The notes below the pieces were generated by a model that made no database searches, had not been told where the DNA came from, and saw nothing but the letters and a program-made list of their open reading frames with translations. A DNA stretch of 64,000 nucleotides from Umbelopsis ramanniana AG (Eukaryota; Mucoromycota; Umbelopsidomycetes; Umbelopsidales; Umbelopsidaceae): the NCBI RefSeq assembly GCF_025399195.1, contig NW_026252126.1, forward strand, positions 1 through 64,000. The letters are read 5' to 3'. The number at the start of each line of letters is the position of its first letter. Position 1 is the stretch's first letter. Below are positions 46,107 through 56,604 of the stretch, in pieces. A program made the translations under genes and the position numbers.

Positions 46107-47159
46107 ATGCCAAAGGAACCCGTAGAAACCACTGAAATCTTCAACAAAAACCTATTTAATGGGAAGGTACTACTTTGCTCTGGTGGTGGAAGCGGAATCT
46201 GCAGAGGCATGACCGAAGCTATGCTTCGTCATGGTGTCAAAGCCTGTATTATTAGCAGAAGGTTTGTCTTGTTTTTTTGAGAGCTATGGATACATTTAGT
46301 TTGGCATCTAAGAAAATATGTTTTTTAGCAAGGACAAATTAGAGAAGGCAGCTGAAGAAATGAGACAGTCGACTGGCGGAGAAGTGCTGTAAGTATGGAA
46401 AGGATAAGCTGGATATGATCCAAGTTCAGTTGACTAACGTACACGATGACTTCAAAGAGCCGTTCCTGCCGACGTCAGAAATTTTGAGGATGTGGAAAAG
46501 GCAGTCAAAGCTACCATCGAGAAATATGGCCGCATCGATTATCTCATCAACGGTGCTGCTGGTAACTTTTTATCTCCATTCGAAAACCTTTCTCCCAATG
46601 CCTTCCGCACTGTTATTGAAATTGATCTGATCGGTAAGCAAGTTAAATCCTATGTGACTGACAGAGGATATGTTTTATTGACTGGAGATGATAATACTTG
46701 ATGGGGATACTAGGCACTTTCAACCTTACAAAGGCTACTTTTCCCTATTTGAAAGAATCAAAGGGTTCTATCATCAACGTAACAGCTACGCTTTCGCACA
46801 CTGGTACCATCATGCAAAGCCACGCCGGAGCCGCCAAATCTGCTGTAGATGCTATGACCAAGCATTGGGCTGTTGAATTCGGTCCTCACGGAATTCGTGT
46901 GAACGGCATTGCACCTGGACCAATCGCAGAGACTGTTGGACTTCAGAAATTAAGTAGAGGAATGGGAAGATTTGAATCAATTCCCCTTGGACGCGCTGGA
47001 GCTATCAAGGATATCGAGCAGTCTACTGTGTTCTTGTTCTCTGAAGGTGCCAACTGGATCACTGGAGTCACTCTAGTTGTGGACGGTGGACATTGGATGA
47101 ATAACGGTCAGGTTCAATACCCAGAGAGCATTCTCAATCCTCCCAAACATCGTCTGTAG
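46107..47159 (+). CDS. Peroxisomal 2,4-dienoyl-CoA reductase (SDR family)
   Basis: Four exons (46107-46261, 46329-46388, 46458-46633, 46714-47159) give 278 residues. The enzyme reduces 2,4-dienoyl-CoA with NADPH so that polyunsaturated fatty acids can be beta-oxidised; yeast SPS19 and human DECR2 are the counterparts. Seen are the cofactor loop CSGGGSGICRGM, AVPADVRNFEDV, the NGAAGNFL segment, and SHAGAAKSAVDAMTKHWAVEFGPHGIRVN. The usual SDR Tyr is replaced in the HAGxAK context, which is diagnostic of DECR2-type enzymes. The C-terminus reads PPKHRL, a plausible PTS1 variant, supporting peroxisomal location. Intron 3 acceptor is GATACTAG. Divergent from the CENP-L-like gene; converges on PTPA. 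Confidence 0.92.
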
Positions 47160-47297
47160 ATCAGAGCTGTTTTTTCTGCCTCAAGCTGTAATAAAAAAGC
47201 CGTGTTTATAATGTCTTCAATGCAGACGACTATGGCTATGCTATATACAAATAATACAGGTGCTAATGTCATTGTAATGAAAAGCAAGTGAAGCTGC

Positions 47298-48734
47298 TCA
47301 ATCAAATGGGATAGGTCGTCGGCTTTGACCAGCAGCAGCAGCAGCGATTGCGCTTGGTATAGGGATGCCACAGCACTCGGGATGTTCTTGACCCATGGCA
47401 TACACTTCTTTGCCGTCTTTGTCCACCTCAACGCTGTGATGATGATCATGTCCACATCCTTCGTCTTCATTTTCAACAGTACTTCCGCCTTCAAATTTTA
47501 TGAGTGTTCCAAACATAAAGTGTTGCATAATGGGAAGCTTGTTCAGAACTTCAGCCTTGTACATTTTTATCATTCCTCCATTGACTTTTGCCCAAGATTT
47601 AGCTGCCGAAATATCGTCCAGCATAGGTGAATGCCAACGTAAGGAGGCCGTGTTCTTGACTGAATTGATAAAGGCAATGCATCCAAGGTACATGTACGAC
47701 TTTGAGAATTGTTCAATAATGTCTGGATCGTGTATAGATTTCGGTCGAATGTATTTGTGATCTATATATTATGGGCAACAGAACGTTAGTATCTTTGATC
47801 ACCGTTTCGTTCTATTACATAACCCTATTGCATATGCTGTGCTGGCTTACCAATAAGTTGTGCAGATCCGAACATGAAAGGTAAAAAGTGATAATCGTCT
47901 AGACCCCAAACGCCATGCGAGCCTGCTGGTTCAAGCCAGTAGGAGAATTGCAATTCACGCATAAGGGACATATACCTTATCAAACCCGTCATTAGCCTAA
48001 CATTCGAGGAGAAAAGATTGAAATGGATGCTGTTGAAGTAGTAACTTACTTGACGAAGACACGTAGGACGGCCGCTGTATAATCTCTGCTACTAATTACG
48101 CCTAGCTTCTCCAAACAAAGTCTAGATAATATTTGAAAATATTAGATTATTAAACAAAACATCAATCATATGGGCGAACATCGACTTACAAAAATGCAAT
48201 GAAATTTGCTTCGTGCCCTGTGCCATAATCAATGCGGCGTCGGTTGCCAAAGCTCTCTACCAAGTATGCTGAGATTTCAGGTATCGAATCATTGGGAACA
48301 ATGGGCTTCAACAATTCCGGAATCATCTAAATAGTTTCATATGAGCCTCACATTAAAATACTCGTCTATTTGGGGCCAACTTGTGCTTACCTCGGCTGCT
48401 TTGTCATAGAACGTCACAAATGCAGGATTGCCAAATCTTGACAAGGCATTGTCTACAGGGGGGATTTCAGCTTTGGTTTGAAGCAAGGCATCTAATAAGC
48501 CTAGAACTTTTTCAATAGACTTTTGAAAAATGAGTATAGTCTCGAAGAATTCCATACTGCTGTAACCAACAAACTTACTGGTGACACTTCGATCTCGGAG
48601 TCGATTTTCAATCCCTTTACAGACTCATTGAGCCTCTCAATGAAACCCATGAAGTCATTATAAGCATCGGAAGACTGGAATTCTTCCAGGTCTTCTTTGG
48701 TGAGAATACGCTTTTGAGGTACGGTGAACGACAT
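47298..48734 (-). CDS. PP2A phosphatase activator, PTPA (Rrd/Ypa family)
   Basis: Six exons (48734-48579, 48519-48391, 48326-48190, 48121-48050, 47975-47851, 47761-47298) give 360 residues. PTPA is a peptidyl-prolyl isomerase-like chaperone that loads metal into the PP2A catalytic subunit. Family blocks in order: [96 protein letters not shown] and [17 protein letters not shown]. The C-terminal tail is His/Ala-rich ([25 protein letters not shown]), longer than in yeast Rrd1. All exon joins use consensus sites. The ATG at 48734 is the first Met in frame; it is divergent from eIF3m with 136 bp between starts. Whether it is RRD1 or RRD2 type is not decided. Confidence 0.94.
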
Positions 48735-48870
48735 TGACAAGGTGCTTGGATATTAAGTCGAAAGGCATTTAGAGATTTTGATTGGTGAGCACGTGATCCA
48801 GCAGCCACCAGGATTTTTCAGCGTTCAAAAATTTGTTGTGTTGAAACCCTTTGATAGAGTAAACGCACAC
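48735..48870. promoter_or_regulatory. Short bidirectional promoter, PTPA / eIF3m, with CACGTG box
   Basis: 136 bp separate two divergent start codons. CACGTG lies at 48790-48795 (context AGCACGTGAT). Because no room exists for separate promoters, the two genes probably share regulatory sequence and overlap in 5' ends. Confidence 0.55.
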
Positions 48871-50535
48871 ATGTCCGCAACGAACACCATTTTCGTCGAG
48901 GGCGCTACTGAGGCTCAGGTACACATCTAATCTCAAATTCATTTCAAGAAATCCAGTCATCAGTGCGAAATCTGCAACTACTTCTTTTGCGATTTCAAAA
49001 TCCATGCCTTGAAACTTTTTTAACGCACTGATGGCGAAGGTCTAATTTTCGAATCAAACACTCTAAAACTGACATTCCGAACCGTTCGCACTTATAGATT
49101 GTTGAAGTCACCTCTTATATTGCCAAGTTGCAGGGCGATGAGAGCGAAACTCCTGCTTATGTTTCGGCCATATCAGAAAAACTCGCTGCTGACAAGCAAG
49201 CCGAGGTCTTGAACCAGATTGCCGCAGACAGCCCCATTCTTCTTACAGCTCCCGTGAAAGGTAAATATATATCTCCATATTGAAATTTCAGGCCATTGCT
49301 AGATCCGTACTAGATCCGTATCATCTTGCATTATCCTCGGCCGCACACTGATTCTCTTGTTTGGGTTACTTAGTTGAAGCGGAAGGTGCCTTGAACTTGG
49401 TCATCGCCATCCTCCAAGGAAACGATGAAGCTGTCAAGACTTTCAGCAAGGCTCTCGTTGCTGAAGATGCCGATAGATTCAATATTAAGCAAAAGATGTA
49501 AGGGACACGCCGCTTGTTGCTACCAATCACGCAGTATATAGATTCTCATCCTCAATCAACCATTGCAGCTTGCTCAACTTGTATAACACTTGCCCTTCTA
49601 ACTCCCGACTACGCTACGATATCTTCATCGCCATTTTTGATGCTGTTGTTAAGAATGATGATTTGGATTCTTTGATGTCGCAGTTCGACTACGTCGATGT
49701 TTGGGCCAAGGAATGGGGTTTGGATCTTGAGACCGAACGTGCTCTTTATTCCCACTTGGCTGAGCAACTCAAGGCTGCTGGTGAAGAGTAAGTTGCGATA
49801 TTATGAGAACGATCTTGGAAAGGCTATGGCTGATTCTAATCATCTTGACTATTTAGACGAGCTGCCTATGAGTTTTTCTTGAAGACTCTTGCCACTTACA
49901 ACGATTCACCTGATGCCACCTCAGCCGAATATGCTAAGCAAGCTATCTCCACCGCCATTCAAATGCCCAACTGCTTCGCTTTCGAAGACCTTTTGCAATA
50001 CAAGCCTTTGCAACAGTTGAAGGGTACGCCTGAATTCGAACTTCTCAACATCTTCCTTAATGGAAACCTCCAAGAATACAACCAATTTGCTGGCCAACAT
50101 CAAGATCTTCTCGCCAGTTTTGACGTTGAGAGCAATATTACCAAGATGCGTTTGTTGTCACTGGCATCTTTGGGCTCAGAGAACTTGTCCAGAGAGTTGA
50201 CTTATGGTGAAATTGCCGCAGCATTAGAGATCTCGGAATCCGAAGTCGAAATGTGGGTCATCGATGTTATCCGCGCCGGTTTGGTTGAGGCCAAGCTCGA
50301 TCAGCTCAACAAGACCGTTATCGTTTACCGAAGTATCTACCGTGTATTTGGCAAGGAGCAATGGCAGCAGTTGGATAGCAAGCTCAACAGCTGGAAGAAC
50401 AGCCTTACCGACATCTTGGCTGTTATTGGCAATGCAAAGTTGATCGCTGGTAACGCTATGCAAAACGGTGGCGCTGCTGTTGTAATTGACTCCACCGCTG
50501 CCAACACCAGCACATCTGTCAAGAGCAGTTCTTAA
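48871..50535 (+). CDS. Eukaryotic translation initiation factor 3 subunit M (PCI domain)
   Basis: Five exons (48871-48918, 49098-49260, 49374-49497, 49569-49787, 49857-50535) give 410 residues. eIF3m is a core subunit of the eIF3 octamer that assembles 48S initiation complexes. The N-terminal half is helical repeat (LLNLYNTCPSNSRLRYDIFIAIFD, DVWAKEWGLD). The PCI winged-helix region covers about 270-370: AFEDLLQYKPLQQLKGTPEFELLNIFL, ITKMRLLSLASLGSENLSRELTYGEIAAALEI, VEMWVIDVIRAGLVEAKLDQLNKTVIVYRSIYRVFGKEQWQQL. The order and spacing match fungal and animal eIF3m. The ATG at 48871 follows an A-rich leader. It is divergent from PTPA and converges on the first isopropylmalate synthase gene. Confidence 0.94.
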
Positions 50536-50846
50536 AAGCACCCTATACAGCCAAATTTCATAAAGTGTTTTCGTCTTCTTGTCTAATTGTTCCAATAAAC
50601 TTACAGTCTCACTTCATCATGTCATTTCGGGTCATGTCCTTCCTGCACCAAGTACTTCATCCTTTTTATGAAGTACCTCCCAAAGACCTGTAGCAACAAA
50701 TAATGTTATGCGGCGTATATATTTGACTGTTTTATAAAATTTGTTTCTTTATTTTTATTTGTTTGGTTCTATAATACATAGGAGGTTCTTCAAGAAGCTC
50801 GTAACAATGCGGTGAATGATTAGTAGGTATCCAAGGCAACTGCGAT
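50536..50846. other. Convergent 3' spacer
   Basis: 311 bp lie between the stop of eIF3m (+) and the stop of isopropylmalate synthase copy 1 (-). It is A/T-rich with no open frame that could extend either gene, which matters because the enzyme ends before its regulatory domain. Confidence 0.65.
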
Positions 50847-52267
50847 TTAGTTAGTCAAAATTGCGAGAATATCAGCATCGTTGACCGTCTTCTGCTTATC
50901 GCACAAAGCCTTGAAGTCAACAAAAGCCTTCTGCAGAGCTTCGTCGGAAATGCTGCCGTGGCCGAGCTCCTTGCATCGTTCTCGGAAGGCATTGCGTCCT
51001 GAGTGTTTTCCGAGGACTAGGGCAATGTCAGTTACACCAACCGTCTCGGGAGTGATGATTTCGTAAGTGCTCTTGTTCTTGAGGACACCATCCTGGTGAA
51101 TTCCAGACTCGTGAAGGAAGGCGTTGCGGCCAACAATGGCCTTGTTAGGCTGAACAATCATACCCGACAAAGCGGAGACCATTTGTGAAGTTCGGGAAAT
51201 CAATGTGGTGTTGATAGTGTGATAAACTGGGAAGTAGTTGGGGTGTGTATGGATGGACATAACAACCTCCTCCATAGCAGTATTACCAGCACGCTCGCCA
51301 ATACCGTTGATAGTGACTTCAACTTGACGGGCACCGCCTTGAATACCAGCAAGAGTGTTGGCGGTAGCGAGACCAAGATCGTTGTGACAGTGGGTGGACC
51401 AGATAACCTTTTTAGTCAGAAAAAAATGGTCACGTTAGCGACTTTGAATAAGACCAAAAAAAACCCTATTTTATACACCAAGATAAGATCTCACCTTTTC
51501 AGCGCCTGGGGTATTTGCGACCAAGTACTTGATCAAACTGCCGTATTCTTCAGGCATGTTATAACCAACGGTATCGGGAATGTTGAGAGTTCCTGCTCCT
51601 GCCTCAATGACCTTTCCAAGCACTTCGCACAAGAAATCTTGGTCCGAACGACCAGCATCCTCTGGGGAAAATTCGACTTCGTCACACAGAGACTTGGCGA
51701 GAGTAACCGCTGCAACTGCGCGCTTCACACACTCTGCACGGTCAATCTTCAACTTGTGCTGAAGATGAATATCAGAGGTTGCTAAGAAGGTGTGAATACG
51801 CTTGTATGGCGCAGGTTCAAGGGCTTCAGCGCATCTCTGAATATCGCCGGTGGTGGCTCGTGCAAGACCGCAAATAACCTAGAAAGCACATATCAATTTA
51901 ACCGTCCTTTCACTACTTTTTCACTGATAAAAGAAACCTACCATGGGCTTTCCAATGCGCTCACGACCCTCCATCAAAGGACCAACTTCCTTGGCAATAC
52001 GGTTGACGGCCTCAAAGTCACCAATGGAGGCAATGGGGAAACCAGCTTCCAAAACATCAACACCTAGCTTGGACAACTGGGTGGCAATTGCAACCTTTTC
52101 ATCGTTGTTCAGACTGACGCCGGGAGACTAAAATAAAGAGTCAGTACGCCTGCAAGTTAGCATGATAGATGAAATGAATAGTATTCACTGACCTGCTCTC
52201 CATCTCGAAGGGTTGTATCAAAAATAATCAGCTTCTGCTGTTCTCCGGGTGTGTTGGTGTGAGGCAT
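50847..52267 (-). CDS. 2-isopropylmalate synthase, catalytic domain only (copy 1)
   Basis: Four exons (52267-52193, 52127-51942, 51878-51495, 51407-50847) give 401 residues. The enzyme condenses acetyl-CoA with 2-oxoisovalerate, the first step of leucine synthesis. The TIM-barrel motifs of the bacterial-type LeuA are intact: [59 protein letters not shown], the metal ligands in [16 protein letters not shown], and the linker [24 protein letters not shown]. The protein stops at [11 protein letters not shown], where LeuA normally continues with a feedback-sensing dimerisation domain of about 120 residues. No such sequence follows. It is tandem with copy 2, with equal exon lengths. Homocitrate or citramalate synthase activity is a less likely alternative. 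Confidence 0.88.
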
Positions 52268-52871
52268 GGTATGTGTATGTGTTAAACGACTGTAACAAAA
52301 TCAAACAAGAAGATGAAACTTTTTTATGTGAAACAACGTTAAGATGTGATGTTCGCTTTTATATAGCGAGTTCCTTAGGCTTCACGTGCACCAATCACTG
52401 AACTGGTCTTTACGTGAGTCACCCCGCTCAACACAATAGACTTGCCTTAGCTGTAGCATTCTTATGAAACATCTTATTTTCCGTCAGAACCACATTTTGG
52501 ATTGCAGTCTTTCATTCAAATTTGACAAGCGATATATTGATATATGTCGTTCTGCCCATTTGCTGCTCCACTTCTTATAGGTGTCGACGGGTAAAACACT
52601 CAAAGATCACGTAAGACGGGCGCTGATTGGCAGACGAAAGCCGCAACCCACGATGACTGTAAGCCAATTAAAAGAGAGAATACTATGACATAGCGGCAAT
52701 TGAAAATATTGACACCAACAGCCGGGCTATGGTTCGGCAAAACATTTCATTGCACAGCCGACTGACAATACAGCAGAAGGCAAAGACATTGCAATCACGA
52801 GAAACCAAGGACGTATATTTTCATAACTCTTACATAAAGATTGCGCTATAATATACTGTTTAGTTCAGTGC
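52268..52871. promoter_or_regulatory. Region between the isopropylmalate synthase genes
   Basis: 604 bp contain the promoter of copy 1 and the 3' end of copy 2. A CACGTG box is at 52383-52388 and a TGAGTCA box at 52415-52421. No open frame resembles a regulatory domain of copy 2. Confidence 0.6.
52415..52421. promoter_or_regulatory. GCN4/CPC1-type TGAGTCA site, isopropylmalate synthase copy 1
   Basis: TGAGTCA (complement TGACTCA) lies about 148 bp before the start codon. This is the consensus for the bZIP activator of general amino-acid control in fungi (Gcn4, Cpc1). The same heptamer lies at a like distance before copy 2, which supports a regulatory role. Confidence 0.6.
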
Positions 52872-54297
52872 TTAGCATGCGAGGATAGCAAGAATATCCG
52901 AGTCGTTCACGGACTTTTTACGGTCACAGAGGGCTTTGAAGTCCGTAAATGCCTTTTGCAATGCCTGATCCGATATGCTGGCAAAGCCAAGTTCCTTGCA
53001 ACGCTGTCGGAATGCATTACGACCAGAATGTTTTCCTAGTATTAGAGAGACCTCATTGGCGCCTACAGTTTCGGGTGTGATAATTTCATACGTGGACTTA
53101 TTTTTCAGTATGCCGTCCTGATGAATTCCGGACTCGTGCAAGAAGGCATTGTGTCCAACGATAGCCTTGTTCGATTGAACAGCGGATCCAGTGAGGCTTG
53201 ATACAAGCCGTGAAGAAGAACAAAGCTGCTTTGTATTGATGGTGTGAAAAACTGGGTAGTAGGTAGGGTGTGTGTGGATAGCCATGACCGTTTCCTCTAG
53301 AGCCGTGTTCCCGGCTCGTTCACCAATTCCATTGATAGTCACTTCAACCTGTCGGGCACCGTTTTGGATGCCAGAAAGTGTATTTGCCGTTGCAAGACCG
53401 AGATCGTTATGACAGTGTGTTGACCATACAACCTACAGGAACAAGAAAATTGTCAGAGCCTATGTTTAACGAGATTAACAACATCAACTGAAATAAAATC
53501 ACCAAAAATACCTTGTCAGATCCAGGAGTGCGATCTATTAAATATTTTACCCGTCTTCCATATTCTTCAGGTGTATTGTAACCCACAGTGTCAGGAACGT
53601 TGATGGTAGTAGCGCCGGCTTCAATGCATTTTCCTAGAATAAAACTTAAGAATTCTTCATCTGATCGACCAGCATCTTCTGGTGAAAACTCAATATCGTC
53701 GCATAGAGTTTTTGCAAGCTGAATGGACTCAACAGCTCGCTTTACACACTCGTCACGACTGATCTTTAGCTTATGCTGGAGGTGAATATCAGAAGTGGCA
53801 AGAACTATATGAATGCGTTTGAGAGGCGCAGGCTCTAGCGCTTCTGCGCAGCGTTTGATATCGGCAGGAACGGCACGAGCAAGGCCAGCGATGATCTGAT
53901 TAATAATGGTGCATAATGTTAGTGAGTCATGTATTCTTTTTATCACATATCAGCGCGTTGAAGTCATACCATTGGTTTTCCAATTTTTTCACGGCCTTCC
54001 ATGGAGGGCGCAACCTCTGTAGCAATACGTTTGACCGCCTCAAAGTCGCCAATGGAGCATATAGGAAAGCCTGCTTCCAATACGTCGACACCAAGCAAGG
54101 ATAATTGTTTAGCGACAACTACCTTTTCTTCTAGGTTCAAGCTACACCCCGGAGACTTGAAGGTGACAGAGCTTTAGTGGCAACATATATCATATGTGAG
54201 GTGTGTCAAAGTAGTTGCCTACCTGTTCTCCGTCTCGTAGCGTGGTGTCGAACACGATCAATTTCTTTTGTTGCGCCGCTGAATATGAATGCACCAT
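52872..54297 (-). CDS. 2-isopropylmalate synthase, catalytic domain only (copy 2)
   Basis: Four exons (54297-54223, 54155-53970, 53895-53512, 53432-52872) give 401 residues. Each exon has exactly the same length as in copy 1 (75, 186, 384, 561 nt), so the two are a tandem duplicate. Catalytic motifs are kept: [70 protein letters not shown] and [19 protein letters not shown]. It ends [11 protein letters not shown], again without the LeuA regulatory domain. Substitutions relative to copy 1 are conservative and spread along the protein, indicating selection on both. It may differ in expression or substrate range; the sequence cannot say which. Confidence 0.88.
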
Positions 54298-54413
54298 GAG
54301 ATGAGTGTTGTTTTAGGTGCTGAGGCTGTCTCTTCGTTGACTGAATATATACTGTTTGTTTGGGAGAAATTTATCTTTTCCAATGAAATCAAAGCGCTTT
54401 CCATGAGTCACCT

Positions 54414-54420
54414 AGTATCA
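54414..54420. promoter_or_regulatory. GCN4/CPC1-type TGAGTCA site, isopropylmalate synthase copy 2
   Basis: TGAGTCA lies about 117 bp before the start codon at 54297, mirroring the site before copy 1. Both are followed by CACC or CACCT. Inferred to mediate general amino-acid control. Confidence 0.6.
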
Positions 54421-54662
54421 CAACAAGGAAAAGTCTCGAAATAAAGGGACCATACCAATAAACATTTTTTTTTTTTTTTTTTTTGCGACAGCCATGAAGA
54501 AACGGTGAAAGCATCCTGTAACTATAAATTACTTGTTCATACCCTACAGTTCACTCTGTTCATATCGAAATTATGTTTTATTTCCATCTTGCATTGCACT
54601 GAGGTGGAGGAATATGCATCCGAAGTGAATGATATTCATAATTATATGATTGGCCAAAACTC

Positions 54663-54895
54663 ATGATAGACATATTTCTTTCGGCCAATCAAACTACCAT
54701 TGTCATCAGGATGATGTTCCACCTGGGACTCAGGTTCAATCCTCTAAATTTCAAGACGATGACACTGATGATTACTATAGTACTTCTACACCTGAACTCT
54801 CGCCCAAGCGATATCAGTCTCCGTATACAGCCAATGCCTATGGCGGAAGTTCACCAGGTCATCGGAATGCTTACGGCGGCCATCAGAACTCATAA
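54663..54895 (+). pseudogene. Possible orphan C-terminal gene fragment
   Basis: The frame ending at 54895 reads as a disordered C-terminal tail with coding-like bias: KFQDDDTDDYYSTSTPELSP, then Tyr/Gly/Asn-rich repeats (NAYGGSSPGHRNAYGGHQNS). No upstream domain or splice acceptor joins it to another exon in the window, and the start of the frame has no good ATG. It may be a leftover of a duplicated gene, or a short gene I cannot place. Confidence 0.3.
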
Positions 54896-56099
54896 TGGCC
54901 TGTTTTTGATGAATAGGATGGTTGAAAGTACATTTACAAATATATTATACTAATCAGATTGCATGGGAAGGAAATGCGATGGATGTGGGATTGTCTCTGC
55001 CCGTGTAAACTTAATTTGGTGGAGGTCGCAGACCGCACGCTATAAATGCTTCATACGATTCGTGGATCCTGGGATTGCGTCCGTGCCTTCTGAGGTTATT
55101 TCATGAGTAGAACGTTAATAAAAAAAAGCCTATGATATATGATATTATCTCTCAAGCACCGTTGATTTGCGGAAATGAAAGTCCCGGATCCTCGGCCAGT
55201 ATACTAAAATTAATGCAGTGTGGTCTGTAACCTCTGTCAAGCTTTTCCAACATAGGCATGCATAGCCACCAAAAGTATAATATATAGATGAGACAGAGAC
55301 TATTCGTAAGGTAGTGATTAGGTCTACTGCAGGCTAGAATCCGTGATCTGTAGTTACAAGGCTCTTCGGTCATAGACCCGACAGTACTTGATCTCTTTCC
55401 ATACCTCGATCAAACCTTTGGGTTCCCTTTTCAGCCAACTTTACCAAGCGCAGTATTATAACCTTTTGTTTGATTGGCTGCCCATTTTTCATACATTAAT
55501 GCGAGAAAATATTATTGGGCAGACTCTTATTCTCTGTGTTCAATCTACTTGCATAATTGACAATAAAAATGTTATCATTCTTTTCACGGAAAGCATTCCT
55601 AAGTCGTCGACTCAAAAAGCGTTCGAATACAGTGTTCATTCTATTTTTTTAACAGACAAGCCTTCCACTGCTTCATTTCTATACCTGCAGGTATTTTTTA
55701 TAAGCCGCAATTTATCAGCTGAGAATGGTGCTCATCTTATCTATCTATTAAATAGTACGCTCGGTCTCTTGTTTGAACACTTTACTGTATAATTACCACT
55801 CGCTGTCAGCTCGTTGGTAAGCTGTCATGACTTTTTCATTAACCCATTTGGAGCTGTAACTAATATAACACTCTGCAAACTTAATAATATCATCCTAATC
55901 TGTAGATTCTGTCCTCTTCTTTGCGCTTTTCATCTTTAGCTGCGTGAATGGCTGTTAATGGTACTCACTCATTTCTCAAGAAAAGAGATTTATCTGCTCA
56001 AGTTTTGAGCTCTCCTGTGATCGAATTAGTCAGCACGGTACATGTTGATCTGTTGGGTTCAGATGATCATTGATAATTACTTCCTAAATGTCCCAAATG

Positions 56100-56604
56100 T
56101 AGTTGCAAAGCTGATCTTCACCAAACTTAGAAATATCTTCTCGGTTGACAAAATGATTCTATATTTGGACGGCGGAAGGACGAAGTGAAAAAAGGAGACA
56201 TCAGAAAGACGACACAACGTCAAAAAGAAGGACATCAGGAAGTTGGACGTCAAGTTGCCGAGGGAAAAGCTGCACAAGGCCCGACTGATCTCTGCAAGCC
56301 AATATGATGCCCTTTGTCGCCTTTCTCGTCGCACATTTACCCTGACTGATAGCATGAAGAAAATATTGGTTCAAACTGCTCGAGAAGAAGGCTGAAACAT
56401 TTGTGCTTGTGAAGGGGAAGCAGATGTTCATATCGGTGGACTTGATTTGGACGAAACTAACGTTGTCATCAGCGGTGATTCAGATCTTCTGTTCTATCCA
56501 CGCGTACAGCAAGTCTTAAGACCTATGAAGGATGGCTCTTTTCATTTCTACCAAAATTCCAATGTTACAGCGGTATCAAACGTCACTGCATTGCAATGGA
56601 CTTG
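56100..56604 (+). pseudogene. Degraded XPG/FEN1-like nuclease, mobile-element-borne
   Basis: One frame from 56243 reads through an in-frame TGA (56393-56395) into ICACEGEADVHIGGLDLD and VVISGDSDLLFYP (56471-56497). These are the two acidic clusters of the XPG-I nuclease domain (EGEAD and SGDSD). The TGA falls where a Trp would precede the CEGEAD block, consistent with TGG to TGA decay. Upstream, in another frame, KMILYLDGGRTK (from about 56150) resembles the XPG N-terminal strand, so at least one frameshift also exists. The tail (VQQVLRPMKDGSFHFYQ) is typical of transposon-linked XPG-like proteins recalled from Mucorales. It runs directly into the Fanzor-like remnant. No host repair gene of this type is expected to look so broken. 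Confidence 0.65.

Larger units (their letters stand above)
54298..56100. other. Long mostly non-coding region left of the mobile-element cluster
   Basis: Holds the promoter of isopropylmalate synthase copy 2, a run of 20 T at 54465-54484, a possible gene fragment at 54663-54895 and A/T-rich sequence. The frame 55388-55792 (134 codons) has AT-biased composition and no family resemblance, so it is not called. Confidence 0.5.

Noticed and set aside
51219-51785. 188-codon plus-strand frame
   Set aside because: Antisense to exons of isopropylmalate synthase copy 1, which has complete catalytic motifs.
55388-55792. 134-codon AT-rich plus-strand frame
   Set aside because: Hydrophobic AT-driven composition with no domain; could be element debris but nothing specific supports it.
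56077-56431. Minus-strand frames over the XPG-like remnant
   Set aside because: The plus strand carries recognisable XPG acidic motifs in one frame; the minus frames show nothing.
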